From Acetobacteraceae bacterium ESL0709 (GTDB lineage: Bacteria > Pseudomonadota > Alphaproteobacteria > Acetobacterales > Acetobacteraceae), in the NCBI GenBank assembly GCA_029433415.1, contig JAQTIA010000002.1, positions 571,501 to 635,500 of the forward strand: a stretch of DNA of 64,000 bases, given 5' to 3'. The position numbers and the translations under genes were made by a program. This document shows, in pieces, positions 36,637 to 46,225 of this stretch (the stretch's first letter is position 1; each line of letters starts with the position of its first letter). Under the pieces are notes generated by a model that saw nothing but the letters and a program-made list of their open reading frames with translations, did no database searches and was not told where the DNA came from.

Positions 36637-37740
36637 ATGTCGGAACCTGGTGATGAAAAAAGGGCTGACGTTACACCGCCCCGGCTGGATGAACGTCTTG
36701 ATGCCAGTGCCTATGCGGACGGTCCACGTGCCCGTCTGGGGGGTAGTTCGGGGGCAGAACGGCCGACGCGACGTCCGGACTATGCGCAGCAGGGAGGCGT
36801 GCTGACGTCCCTTTTGGGCCGGGATCCGGCTACCCGTAAATTGATGGGCGGTGCGCTGGTCATTGTTCTCGTGCTTCTCGGTGCTGTAGGGGCCTGGTCC
36901 CTGTTTGGCAAACGTCATCAGGGAATCCCCGTCATAGCCCCGCCTGCCATTGCCTTGCGTGACCGTCCTGCTGACCCCGGCGGCATGCAGATCATGAGTG
37001 ATGATTCTCTTCAAGGGGACGTTACCGGGAAAGGGGAGGTGCATCTTGCCCCCCCGGCAGAACAGCCTGATGCTAGGGTTCTTGCTCACAAGGACAATCA
37101 AAATGAGGCACCTTCTGCCCAACATCCCTTGCAAAGTGATATTCCGTCATCAAGGAACGCGCAGGGTAATGCGCCATCATCTTCCCCTTCATCTCCTGAT
37201 AAAGCTGTAACAGCTCAGGCAGGGTTGCCCAAGGGGCCGCAATCGGACATCGTGCCCTCAGAGGGGCTCAAGACCGACAATGTGAAGTCTGAATCGCTCA
37301 AACCGGAAATGGCCGGACAGAATACAGCACTTCCAAAGGACGTAATTCAGAATTCTGCGACAAATGCGGCATCTGCTCCGGCACCGGATTTGGCGCCAGA
37401 TCTGGCGAAAGGGAGTTCATCCCAGACAACAGAGAGTCATAAAAGTGAAGAAGCGCCGGTGACGCCTCCGGCTGCCAAGCCTTCTATGGCCACAGGGTCA
37501 TCCCAGGTGCAGCTTGCTGCCCTGGACAGTAAGGAAAAGGCGCAGCAGGTTTGGGCCCAGCTTCAGGAACGTTTTCCCGATCTGTTTGGAAACAAGACAC
37601 CGCTTTATAGCCAGACTGTCCATAATGGGCATAATTTTACGCGCCTCAGGGTGGGTGGTTTTGCTGATTCAAAGGCGGCCAAGGCATTCTGTGCACAGTT
37701 GCAGGCTCATTCTGTTCCCTGCACGCCGGCTTTTTTCTAG
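36637..37740 (+). CDS. SPOR-domain membrane protein
   Basis: This 367-residue protein has a cytoplasmic N-terminal region, a single membrane segment (KLMGGALVIVLVLLGAVGAW, about residues 68-90), a low-complexity Ser/Pro/Lys-rich linker (about 100-285), and a C-terminal SPOR domain (SSQVQLAALDSKEKAQQVW ... LRVGGFADSKAAKAFC). SPOR domains bind glycan strands stripped of stem peptides at the septum. That connects this protein with amidases such as the AmiC-type enzyme at 10.4 kb. It begins directly after argS and ends 12 bases before scpA. Confidence 0.88.
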   Translation: MSEPGDEKRADVTPPRLDERLDASAYADGPRARLGGSSGAERPTRRPDYAQQGGVLTSLLGRDPATRKLMGGALVIVLVLLGAVGAWSLFGKRHQGIPVIAPPAIALRDRPADPGGMQIMSDDSLQGDVTGKGEVHLAPPAEQPDARVLAHKDNQNEAPSAQHPLQSDIPSSRNAQGNAPSSSPSSPDKAVTAQAGLPKGPQSDIVPSEGLKTDNVKSESLKPEMAGQNTALPKDVIQNSATNAASAPAPDLAPDLAKGSSSQTTESHKSEEAPVTPPAAKPSMATGSSQVQLAALDSKEKAQQVWAQLQERFPDLFGNKTPLYSQTVHNGHNFTRLRVGGFADSKAAKAFCAQLQAHSVPCTPAFF

Positions 37741-37752
37741 GAGTCCCGTGTG

Positions 37753-38496
37753 ATGGAGGCTCTCCATCTGCGTCTGGAAGGCTATGAGGGGCCGCTTGAT
37801 CTTTTGCTGGAACTTGCCCGTCAGCAAAAAATTGATCTGGCGCATATTTCCATCCTGCATCTTGCGGAGCAGTTTCTGGCGGTGGTGGAAGGGGCGAGGG
37901 ACGAGGCCCATCATTTTGATCTGGAGGTCACAGCGGACTGGCTCGTCATGACGGCCTGGCTGACCTGGCTGAAGTCGCGTCTTCTTGTGGCCAGTCCAGA
38001 ACCAGAGGTTGAGGAAGCCGCCGATCTCCTGCAAGGACGCCTGATTGAGCTTGAGCGCATGAGAGAAGCCGTCAGGTGGCTGGAAGAACGCCCTCGCCTG
38101 GGACGTGATGTCTTTGAGCGCCCTGTGGCGGAAGAATATGTCGAGATTGACCGCTCCCGACTGAAGGCGGATCTGTCCTCTCTGATCAAGGCTTATCTCT
38201 CCGCACGCAGACACCGCCAGCGTAAACAGGTCTATCGTCCCCGCAAGCGGCATTACTGGAGTGTGAGAGAAGCGCGGGATATTTTGTCGCGTCTTTTGGG
38301 GCAGGAAATTAGCCGTAAGTGGCAGTCCCTGACGCTTTTATTGCCAGCTCTTGAAAAAGAGAATGAGATTGAAGCCAAGGCAACTATAGCCGGGGTTTTC
38401 CTTGCCGGTCTGGAAATGGCCAAGGGCGGTCATGTGGAACTCAGACAGGCTTGTGCTTTTACCGCCATTGAGTGGCGGGGCAGGGGTCATGTCTGA
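37753..38496 (+). CDS. scpA: Segregation and condensation protein A
   Basis: ScpA is the kleisin that bridges the SMC dimer in chromosome condensation. The roughly 247-residue protein opens with LRLEGYEGPLDLLLELARQQKIDL, the classic ScpA signature, and ends with the winged-helix part contacting SMC. AGGAG (37738-37743) overlaps the end of the SPOR gene; ATG 37753 and GTG 37750 are both possible. It overlaps scpB by 8 bases. In many alphaproteobacteria nagZ lies between the SPOR gene and scpA; it is not here. Confidence 0.95.
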   Translation: MEALHLRLEGYEGPLDLLLELARQQKIDLAHISILHLAEQFLAVVEGARDEAHHFDLEVTADWLVMTAWLTWLKSRLLVASPEPEVEEAADLLQGRLIELERMREAVRWLEERPRLGRDVFERPVAEEYVEIDRSRLKADLSSLIKAYLSARRHRQRKQVYRPRKRHYWSVREARDILSRLLGQEISRKWQSLTLLLPALEKENEIEAKATIAGVFLAGLEMAKGGHVELRQACAFTAIEWRGRGHV

Positions 38497-39085
38497 AGAA
38501 GGCGGTCTGATGGACAGGCTTTCTCTGGTAGAGGCCTGTATTTTTGCCAGTGCTGAGCCGGTTTCCGGGCGGGCCTTGCTGTCCTTTCTGGCGTCACAGG
38601 GTCATCATGTGGACGTTGGGGAGCTACATGATATTGTGGAAGCTCTTCAGAAACGTCTGGAAGGGCATGCGTTTGAGCTTTGCGCTGTTGCGCAGGGCTG
38701 GCAGTTTCGCACGAGGCTGGAATTTGCGCCCGCTCTTACAAAAATGATCGAAAAACCGCGTCGTCTTTCACGTGGGGCAATGGAAACATTGGCGATAGTC
38801 GCCTATCATCAACCCTGTACAAGGGCGGATATTGAAACCATCCGGGGTGTTACCCTGGGGCAGAATATTCTTGATACCCTTCTGGAAGAGGAACTCCTCA
38901 TGCCAAAAGGGCGCAGGGAAGTGCCGGGGCGGCCGGTTTTGTGGGGGACGACTCCCAATTTTTTGAGAATTTTTGGGCTGAATGCGTTAAGTGATCTTCC
39001 CAAAAAGGAAGAGCTGGTGCTTGATCCGGCTCTACTTGATGAAAGGGACGATGATATAATGCAGGGCAAGGGAAAAGCGGGCTGA
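38489..39085 (+). CDS. scpB: Segregation and condensation protein B
   Basis: ScpB dimers bind ScpA and regulate the SMC complex. The start is ATG 38489 (MSEEGGLMDRLSLVEACIF), within the last codons of scpA; ATG 38510 is also possible. The 198-residue protein has two winged-helix domains, with the family motif LSRGAMETLAIVAYHQPCTRADIE at about residues 92-115 and the GRPVLWGTTPNFLRIFGL segment near 155. Confidence 0.95.
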   Translation: MSEEGGLMDRLSLVEACIFASAEPVSGRALLSFLASQGHHVDVGELHDIVEALQKRLEGHAFELCAVAQGWQFRTRLEFAPALTKMIEKPRRLSRGAMETLAIVAYHQPCTRADIETIRGVTLGQNILDTLLEEELLMPKGRREVPGRPVLWGTTPNFLRIFGLNALSDLPKKEELVLDPALLDERDDDIMQGKGKAG

Positions 39086-39089
39086 CGCA

Positions 39090-39683
39090 ATGTTTGACTT
39101 TAGCTGGACAGAAATAGCCCTTTTTGCCGTTGTGGTGCTGATTTTCATCAAACCCAATGATTTACCCGTGGCCATGCGGACCCTCTCAAAATGGTTTAAG
39201 GCTGTGCGCCGTATGGCGGGGGAGTTCCAGCGGCATATTGATGAAATGGTGAGCGAGGCTGATTTGTCAGAAGCGCGTGACCAGCTCAGGGAGTTGCGCC
39301 AGTTCAATCTCCGCAATCAGGTTAAAAGGGTGATTGATCCTGATGATAGCCTCAAGGATTCCCTAAATCCTGACAAGTCGGAGCTTTCCGGGGCATTGCC
39401 GGAAGTGCCTGCGCCGCTTCCTGTTCCGCCGGTGCCTGTAAGCATTGATGGCAAGGCCGGAGGAGAACAGCCTCATAATGCGCGCCTTCAGATCCAGGCG
39501 GAGGCTCTGGAAAAGGCGCCTTCCATTATCCCCCCGACAACGGCCATCCGTCTGATTGAGGAGGCGGAATATTGGCGCCCTCCGGCCTTTATTCCGCCGG
39601 AAATAGCCTTGCATCAAGGCAGGCGCGTCCGTATCCTTTCCTGCCCGTCTTTTGAGAAACGTGACAAGAGGCAGCATGGCTGA
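39090..39683 (+). CDS. tatB: Twin-arginine translocase subunit TatB
   Basis: TatB forms the receptor for folded Tat substrates with TatC. The 197-residue protein has one short N-terminal membrane segment with the polar glutamate of WTE at residue 8, the hinge FIKPNDLP, an amphipathic helix (MRTLSKWFKAVRRMAGEF) and a long Pro-rich tail. No tatA is next to it. It overlaps tatC by 8 bases. RBS-like AAGGG lies upstream. Confidence 0.92.
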   Translation: MFDFSWTEIALFAVVVLIFIKPNDLPVAMRTLSKWFKAVRRMAGEFQRHIDEMVSEADLSEARDQLRELRQFNLRNQVKRVIDPDDSLKDSLNPDKSELSGALPEVPAPLPVPPVPVSIDGKAGGEQPHNARLQIQAEALEKAPSIIPPTTAIRLIEEAEYWRPPAFIPPEIALHQGRRVRILSCPSFEKRDKRQHG

Positions 39684-40548
39684 TTCGCAAAATACCATTA
39701 ATGACAAGGCTATGCCGTTGCTTGAGCATATTATTGAGCTGCGAAAGAGGGTCGTCTGGTCATTGGCGACATTCGTTATTGCCTTCGGGATCTGTTACCA
39801 TTTTTCTGGTGAAATTTACCGTTTTCTCTCTGCACCGCTGGCGGATATCATGCGCCAGCAGGGCGAGCAGCCTCATCTGATCTATACAGCGCTTTATGAG
39901 GCTTTTTTTACTTATGTGAGGGTGGCTGTTTTTGGCGCGCTCTTTCTGTCCTTCCCCATGTTTGCCATTCAGGGCTGGATTTTTATTGCTCCCGGTCTTT
40001 ACCGTAACGAGAAAAAAGCCTTTGCGCCCTTTTTGATCGCAACGCCTGTGCTGTTCCTACTGGGGGCCGCTCTGGCCTATTATGTCGTTTTTCCTTTTGC
40101 ATGGCGTTTTTTCCTTTCCTTCCAGCAAGCAGGAGGGAGCGCGCAAATGGGTATTGAGCTTCAGGCGCGCGTGTCCGAGTATCTCAATCTTGTCACGAAG
40201 ATGATTTTGGCTTTTGGCGTTTGTTTTGAACTGCCCGTTGCCTTGACGCTGATTGTCAAGGCAGGGCTTGTTAAAACGGACTCCCTGAAAAAAGTGAGAC
40301 GTTATGCCTATGTGGCGGCTTTTGCCGTCGCGGGGGTAATCGCGCCGCCTGATGCCATTACCATGTTGAGTCTCGCCATTCCGCTCGTGGGGCTCTATGA
40401 GCTTTCCATTCTGGCGGCCCGTCTGGTGGAACCCCATTATGATGATGATCCAGAGGAATCCGACAGCACGCCATCGGGATCGGAAGAGATGCCGGAAATA
40501 CCCGTAACCCAACAGACAGAAACCGACAAAACCGGGGGAGCTACCTGA
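39676..40548 (+). CDS. tatC: Twin-arginine translocase subunit TatC
   Basis: TatC is the core of the Tat translocase and reads the RR signal. The start is ATG 39676 ([19 protein letters not shown]), inside the end of tatB. The 290-residue protein has six membrane segments and the [13 protein letters not shown] cytoplasmic signature with the glutamate that contacts twin arginines. The C-terminal tail is Asp/Glu/Ser-rich ([12 protein letters not shown]). serS follows after 4 bases. Confidence 0.97.
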   Translation: MADSQNTINDKAMPLLEHIIELRKRVVWSLATFVIAFGICYHFSGEIYRFLSAPLADIMRQQGEQPHLIYTALYEAFFTYVRVAVFGALFLSFPMFAIQGWIFIAPGLYRNEKKAFAPFLIATPVLFLLGAALAYYVVFPFAWRFFLSFQQAGGSAQMGIELQARVSEYLNLVTKMILAFGVCFELPVALTLIVKAGLVKTDSLKKVRRYAYVAAFAVAGVIAPPDAITMLSLAIPLVGLYELSILAARLVEPHYDDDPEESDSTPSGSEEMPEIPVTQQTETDKTGGAT

Positions 40549-40552
40549 CCTT

Positions 40553-41815
40553 ATGCATGATCTTAAAAAATTGCGGTCCGACCCTGCCGCCTTTGACGCC
40601 GCTCTTGCGCGCCGTGGACTGGCGCCTGTGGCGGAGACTATCGTGCAGGAAGATGAAGGCCGCAGGGCGGCTCTTTCAGAGTTGCATCAGGCACAGGCGG
40701 AACGCAAGACCATCGCGCGTGATATTGGTCAGGCCAAAAAGCAGGGGCTGGACAGCGCGGCGCTGGAAGAAAAAGCCGTACGGCTGCGGGATCGGATTGC
40801 TGAACTTGAGACACGGTCCAATGCGTTGACGCAACAGATTGAGGATGTGCTGAAATCACTGCCAAACCAGCTTGATGCCTCAGTCCCGGATGGTCGCGAC
40901 GAGAGCGAGAATGTCGTCATTCATCAGACAGGTGCGGTGCCGGAATTTTCTTTTACACCCAAGCAGCATTTTGAGCTGGGAGAGGCGCTGGGGCTGATGG
41001 ATTTCCCAACAGCGACCAAATTATCAGGTGCACGTTTCGTGATGCTCAAGGGCGCGCTTGCACGTCTGGAACGTGCGATCGGGCAGTATATGCTTGATAC
41101 CCATACGCAGGAATTTGGCTATCAGGAAACCACAGTGCCGCTTCTGGTCAATGATGCGGCTATGTATGGCACGGACAAGCTTCCCAAATTTGCCGAAGAT
41201 TCTTTTCATACGGATGATGGGCGCTGGTTGATCCCGACGGGCGAGGTGCCACTTACCGCTACGGTCATGGGAGAAATGTTGCCCGCCGATGTCCTGCCGA
41301 TCAGACTGACGACCCTGTCCTCATGCTTCCGTTCCGAGGCCGGATCGGCCGGGCGTGATGTCCGGGGAATGTTGCGGCAGCATCAATTCACAAAATGCGA
41401 GCTTGTGTCGATCGTAAGGCCCGAAGAGAGCGAGGCTGAGCATGAACGCATGACTAGGGCAGCTGAAACCATTCTGGAGAGACTGGGCCTTCCTTACAGG
41501 CGTGTCCTGCTCTGTGCCGGTGATACGGGCTTTGGCGCGGCGAAGACGTTTGATCTGGAAGCATGGCTTCCCGGTCAGCAGGCATGGCGCGAGGTTTCGT
41601 CTTGTTCCAACACAAAAGATTTCCAGGCAAGGCGCATGAATGCCCGTTACAGAAGCGAGGATGGTCCTGCTTTTGTTCATACGCTGAATGGGTCAGGGCT
41701 GGCCGTGGGGCGGGTCATGATTGCCCTGATGGAGGTCTATCAGACGGAAGGCGGCCAGATCAGAATCCCGGAACCTCTGAAACCCTATATGGGCGGTCTG
41801 GAGCAAATCGGTTAA
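40553..41815 (+). CDS. serS: Seryl-tRNA synthetase
   Basis: SerS charges tRNA-Ser and tRNA-Sec type acceptors with serine. The 420-residue enzyme has the N-terminal coiled-coil arm (about residues 25-100) that holds the long variable arm of tRNA-Ser, then the class II core with motif 2 ([15 protein letters not shown]) and motif 3 ([18 protein letters not shown]). It is the last gene of the dgt-serS block and is closed by a strong terminator. Confidence 0.97.
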   Translation: MHDLKKLRSDPAAFDAALARRGLAPVAETIVQEDEGRRAALSELHQAQAERKTIARDIGQAKKQGLDSAALEEKAVRLRDRIAELETRSNALTQQIEDVLKSLPNQLDASVPDGRDESENVVIHQTGAVPEFSFTPKQHFELGEALGLMDFPTATKLSGARFVMLKGALARLERAIGQYMLDTHTQEFGYQETTVPLLVNDAAMYGTDKLPKFAEDSFHTDDGRWLIPTGEVPLTATVMGEMLPADVLPIRLTTLSSCFRSEAGSAGRDVRGMLRQHQFTKCELVSIVRPEESEAEHERMTRAAETILERLGLPYRRVLLCAGDTGFGAAKTFDLEAWLPGQQAWREVSSCSNTKDFQARRMNARYRSEDGPAFVHTLNGSGLAVGRVMIALMEVYQTEGGQIRIPEPLKPYMGGLEQIG

Positions 41816-41860
41816 CCTTGTCTTTTCCTCCGTAATCATAAAAAAATCAGTCTCTTGTGA

Positions 41861-41891
41861 CCCTGCCTGAAGCTTCGGGCAGGGTTTTTTT
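41861..41891 (+). terminator. Terminator after serS
   Basis: Stem CCCTGCC / GGCAGGG, extended by GAA/TTC in the loop, is followed by T7. Confidence 0.9.
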
Positions 41892-41964
41892 ATGGTCAAG
41901 AGAATGTTGATCTCAATTCCTTCATGACTACCGGTAGATCTTCTATGGCGATACTCTTGACCAT
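41892..41964. repeat. 11-base perfect inverted repeat downstream of serS
   Basis: ATGGTCAAGAG (41892-41902) is repeated inverted as CTCTTGACCAT (41954-41964), 51 bases apart. It sits directly after the serS terminator, at the edge of the accessory block. It could be a hairpin in a short RNA or a remnant of a small mobile element. Confidence 0.4.
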
Positions 41965-42094
41965 TCTGACCTTGGTTTTACCGGAGATGCCAGGATATAA
42001 AGTATTTCATGTTGGAAAGTTTGACGAAAAATAAAGGAAGTTTCTGCTTTTCTTATAATCTTATAAAGATGCAATAAAAAGAAAGAGGGAGTTT

Positions 42095-42406
42095 ATGAAT
42101 AACGTGTTATGGAGTGGGCTTCTTCTGGTTCTGGCGGTTATCCTTCTGGGACTGGTCCAGTTTTATCTCTCTTTCGTCGGATACTGGCACGTCTGGGGAC
42201 TGGCCTCCGCCATCATCGCCCTTGTCGTGACGTTTGTCTTCAGAACGTCCATCCTACTTCTGATCGGCACCTATCTTGGCGCTGTTCATGTCTGGCACTG
42301 GCCATGGCTGGCAGCAATCCTGATCTCCATACCCTCCATCTTCTTCCTCTTCCCCGGCGCTTTCATCATTTTTGTGAGGAAGTTCGGGACGAGAGATGGG
42401 GCTTGA
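42095..42406 (+). CDS. Small membrane protein, unknown function
   Basis: This 103-residue protein is almost entirely hydrophobic, with about four membrane segments (roughly residues 5-25, 33-48, 51-65, 73-93) and a short basic tail (VRKFGTRDGA). Trp/His-rich loops (GYWHVWGL, VHVWHWPW) are distinctive. I do not recognise a family. AAAGAGGGAG lies 8 bases before the ATG, a good ribosome site. It ends 21 bases before the convergent 3' end of the large NTPase gene, so a functional link is only by location. Confidence 0.7.
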   Translation: MNNVLWSGLLLVLAVILLGLVQFYLSFVGYWHVWGLASAIIALVVTFVFRTSILLLIGTYLGAVHVWHWPWLAAILISIPSIFFLFPGAFIIFVRKFGTRDGA

Positions 42407-42427
42407 AAGAGAACATTTTTTAAAACC

Positions 42428-45400
42428 TTATGTTTTTAAAGGCGCATCGTCACTTGGGGATTTTCTTTTTTTGTATACTCTGAGAAGAAATTCGCTTTCC
42501 TCCTTATAAGAACTGATTATACCCTTTTGCTTAAGGTGATTCAGTAGGGTGCGGTTTTCAGAAGAATTATGGATCAACGGCTGATCGCATCTTTTTTCCT
42601 TCAAGGCTGGGTAGTTCTCTCCCATTTTGCCCAAGAGGCTATAAATTTGTTCACGCTCAAGGCCCTCCACGTGGAGATTGAGTAGGGGAAGTAATAAATG
42701 TTGAGAATTTGGATCTATATTTTCGCGCTCACAAAAAATATTTTCCAGAGTTTCAAACGGTAATTTATATTTTTTTCGCAGTTCGTATTGCATGAGATCT
42801 GTTAATTCAGATGCATTTTTTGTATAGACAGTAGCATCTTTAATAATGTTCTCCTTGATTACATGATTAATATCATCATCTTTTAGAATATTCATCCAAT
42901 CATCGCGCACGACTTCCGATGTCATATATTCAGGGAAATTTTTTGATTTATGGATAAAAGCCTGTCGTGTTTCCCAAGAAGTTTTTGTGAGTCGTGCATA
43001 TGAGGTGGCGTTATCTCCAATGATATTGCTTTCCAGAAGAAGCGCAAAAAGATTATTATCCTCAGGCTGAATGAATTCAACATTCAAAGGGTGTTGCAGC
43101 GCCAGGCTCTCTACCAGTTTTACTCGCAAGCCTGTTGACGGAAGAAGGTCTCTTGCTTCCAAGAGAGCATAAGCCAGTTTCGCTTTTTCATCCCCTTCAT
43201 CATGTCCATTACTCTCTGTAATCGTCCCCGATTCTTCTAAAATAGCGGCCAGAGGCGCATCAATTGAACCATGTTGTGTAAAATATTGGCTGATATTGTT
43301 GAATGTTGCCGGGAAACGTTTGCAGGAAGCTAAAACAGGCCATGTATCTTCTGGCAAGTCTGATATGTCCTGAACTCTGCATGAAGGGTCTGCACGTTCT
43401 ATAATTTCTTTAAGGGGAGCCTCTTCAAGGTTGTGGATATCCTTAATGATTTCAACAAAAGATGAAGACTCCGTGATAGTTTGTGAATCCTCGGTAATTG
43501 CGCACAGATAGGTTTTTAAATGAGCTAGTATGTATTTATAGGCAATGTCATTTTCTCTTTTAATATTATCAAGGGAAGTATTTTCTGCTGAACCAAACAT
43601 ACAAATCAAATTTTCATATGTGATTTCGTAGAGATTTTTATTAATGAAAGCCAGGCGGATTTCATGTCCCAATTTTGTCAGGTCAGGGAGTTTGAGGCCT
43701 GCCTCTTCATAAAGTTTGGTAATAGGTTCTATATTTTGGGCTTCTGTTGTGTCAGACGTAAGAGCGGTAAAAGACCCGTAGTTTTCCAGTAGATAACTGG
43801 AGACAGACGGTGTTATATCCTGTTCGGTTTCTGAAGAAATATTTTCAAGTGCCGTATTTACAAGTTCGACTTGTAACTTACCTTCCAGTTCTGCTTCGTC
43901 TATCAGATAGACAAGCATATTACGGGCCTTGGGGGTAAGTTCCTGGATAAGACGCTGAGGTTCTTTTCCTCGTGAAAGATAGGCACTGATTAAGGCTCTT
44001 TGATCATCCCCAAAGGAAATCAGAGAGTTGATCATGATTTCAGCCTTCGCTTGGTCATTTTTCAAGAGAAAGTCAAGAATATAAATATTATATGACGATG
44101 GTTTTTCTAATATATTTTTATTGCATTCATCTATGACAGCTCTTGCTTCATCATTGCTTAATTCAAAATATTCATCCATCTTATTACGATTTATATGATG
44201 GATAATAAAGTTCATGGCGTTTGCGCTGATGCGGGCACCATGAAAGCGGGACGTATAAAGAGTGAAATTTCGTGTAATATATCCGTTAGAAATGAGCTGA
44301 TACGCGAGGTCGGATTCCAGAGTTTCTTTTATGAAGTCTGAAAAGGTGCGTTTCCGTTCACTATCCGTGATGTAGAATTCTGTGATTTTGGCTAAAGCTG
44401 CAAAGTCTGCGTGATTTAGAATATCGATCTCCTCGTTTCCACGGGGGAATACCTTTAATATTTCTCTTCTTCCTAAGTTATCCCATATATTTTGATCTAA
44501 AGGATAATTTATTATATTAGAAATGTCTTCTTTGGTGAAGGTAACCTGATGGTTAGTATTCATTTTATAATATAATTTATCATCATTATTATTTGTGTAG
44601 ATAAATTCGTCCCAAAACTTTACGTCCTTAATTTGATCTTCTGTTAGTTCCTTATTCCTGAAGGTTAATGAAAAATTATTGCAGGAATAATTGACCGCTT
44701 TAAGGATATATTTTATATGTGCGATTAATTTTTCTCCTAGGTGATTACTTATCCTTTTTATAGTGTTCACTTTTTCGAGATATGTTGTGAGTTCTCGCGC
44801 GAATCGGCGACTGAAGCTGTAAACATCATCAAGTTTACTTTTTCCAGAACGTATATTTTCGAAGTCTTTTAAGTATTTATTTTTGTAAATCATCATTGCG
44901 AATAATTCAGTCTCATTAAGATCAAGTCCTTTTCCATCGTCTAAAAAAAGCCTTTCTTTAAAGATTATAAATTCGTTTATGATATTTTTAAGTAGTCTCA
45001 TGTCAGGTATATATGGTGTGGCTATATCAAGTAACTTATCATCAATATTGTGAGATTTTATTTTATCATCAAGAAGTTTTCTTGCTAAACTTCGAGCTGT
45101 TTTATGCGTTATAAACGGCACGACAGGAACAATCAGATCGAAAAATTTGGTGCGGTCAGTGCCTGAGACGTCGTGGTGTGTTATGTTTTCCTTCTTCTGC
45201 TTATCAGCGTTTTCCTGTGATAATTTGAAAATACTATCCTTGATGGCATAAATAAAATGGATGGGGTTCTTGATCTGGGGTGAGGAATTCAGGAGTGTAT
45301 TTAAGGAACGCAAGGTTTCGAAAATATGTGAATCATTAAATCGGTCTATATCCTCAAAGATAACAATATCACTTTTTGAAACTTCAAAAAAATACACAAT

Positions 45401-46225
45401 TTCATCAAGATACTGGTCGAAATAGGATACTGATTTCTCGTCGAGTGTAACAGTAGCTGGTCCTGCTGAAAATTGTTTTATCCATACTGTGCCATAAAAT
45501 AACCAGCAGGCGCAAAATATTATAGATAATGTAACAAGAAAAACTATTCCAAAAGAGCAATAATAATTGGTACCAGGCCATAAGGGTAACAAAAATTTAT
45601 CTAATATCTTTGTTGTCCATCCTGTAAATGACGCCGTAATTGCGGTACATAGCCCTAGGAAAGTCGCTATTTTTATTGTTCTACATACTTGGAAACGTTC
45701 TATACGCCGGAAGCGCGAAGAGCGTGTTTTATCAGGATCTTCCCGGTATAGCAGTTGTTTGACAATTTCCTGCTGAATACGGTTTGTTATTGTCATGGCC
45801 TGAGCTGGCAGGGAACCTTCCTGTTTCTCTGTGGCACTATTATTATATGCTTTGGCGGAAGCGAGGGTTGATAGTGAAATTTCAACTACATATTTCGTAT
45901 TTTTGTGAGTAGCAGCTTTCTCTTTCTTCTGATTGCCATTGTCTCGTTGGGTTTGTTGTCGAACGAAAAAATGCTTTAGCCGGGAGAAAAGCGCCTTTTT
46001 TTCTTCTTCATATCGATCTGTAAACTCCCTCAGAATACTGCTTTTCCCACTCCCGTAATGACCTGATAAGGCGATGTTGCGAACAGCGTCCTCTTTAACC
46101 GCCTCCATGAGGTGTTTTACATAAATGCCGTGCTCGTCCTCATTATAATCAGGCGTTAATGGCGTGAGGGAGATCCACTTCCGGTTACTGTCTGGCGAAG
46201 CAGATTTATCATGACTCTGATTCAT
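42428..46225 (-). CDS. Large membrane-anchored P-loop NTPase, YobI/KAP-like
   Basis: This is a 1265-residue protein. Walker A is G55-HYGSGKS; Walker B is DIVIFEDIDRF (about residues 286-296). Between them, two membrane segments (about 184-205 and 221-244) are inserted in the NTPase domain. That layout is the mark of the KAP group of P-loop NTPases, and the overall sequence recalls the YobI-type NTPases. A sensor-like strand (HFIYAIKD) follows at about 323. The remaining ~900 residues are helical, with no recognised domain. Base composition is clearly more AT-rich than the flanking housekeeping genes, pointing to recent transfer. KAP-type proteins are found on mobile elements and in conflict contexts, but the function here is not known. 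Confidence 0.75.
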   Translation of the reverse strand: MNQSHDKSASPDSNRKWISLTPLTPDYNEDEHGIYVKHLMEAVKEDAVRNIALSGHYGSGKSSILREFTDRYEEEKKALFSRLKHFFVRQQTQRDNGNQKKEKAATHKNTKYVVEISLSTLASAKAYNNSATEKQEGSLPAQAMTITNRIQQEIVKQLLYREDPDKTRSSRFRRIERFQVCRTIKIATFLGLCTAITASFTGWTTKILDKFLLPLWPGTNYYCSFGIVFLVTLSIIFCACWLFYGTVWIKQFSAGPATVTLDEKSVSYFDQYLDEIVYFFEVSKSDIVIFEDIDRFNDSHIFETLRSLNTLLNSSPQIKNPIHFIYAIKDSIFKLSQENADKQKKENITHHDVSGTDRTKFFDLIVPVVPFITHKTARSLARKLLDDKIKSHNIDDKLLDIATPYIPDMRLLKNIINEFIIFKERLFLDDGKGLDLNETELFAMMIYKNKYLKDFENIRSGKSKLDDVYSFSRRFARELTTYLEKVNTIKRISNHLGEKLIAHIKYILKAVNYSCNNFSLTFRNKELTEDQIKDVKFWDEFIYTNNNDDKLYYKMNTNHQVTFTKEDISNIINYPLDQNIWDNLGRREILKVFPRGNEEIDILNHADFAALAKITEFYITDSERKRTFSDFIKETLESDLAYQLISNGYITRNFTLYTSRFHGARISANAMNFIIHHINRNKMDEYFELSNDEARAVIDECNKNILEKPSSYNIYILDFLLKNDQAKAEIMINSLISFGDDQRALISAYLSRGKEPQRLIQELTPKARNMLVYLIDEAELEGKLQVELVNTALENISSETEQDITPSVSSYLLENYGSFTALTSDTTEAQNIEPITKLYEEAGLKLPDLTKLGHEIRLAFINKNLYEITYENLICMFGSAENTSLDNIKRENDIAYKYILAHLKTYLCAITEDSQTITESSSFVEIIKDIHNLEEAPLKEIIERADPSCRVQDISDLPEDTWPVLASCKRFPATFNNISQYFTQHGSIDAPLAAILEESGTITESNGHDEGDEKAKLAYALLEARDLLPSTGLRVKLVESLALQHPLNVEFIQPEDNNLFALLLESNIIGDNATSYARLTKTSWETRQAFIHKSKNFPEYMTSEVVRDDWMNILKDDDINHVIKENIIKDATVYTKNASELTDLMQYELRKKYKLPFETLENIFCERENIDPNSQHLLLPLLNLHVEGLEREQIYSLLGKMGENYPALKEKRCDQPLIHNSSENRTLLNHLKQKGIISSYKEESEFLLRVYKKRKSPSDDAPLKT

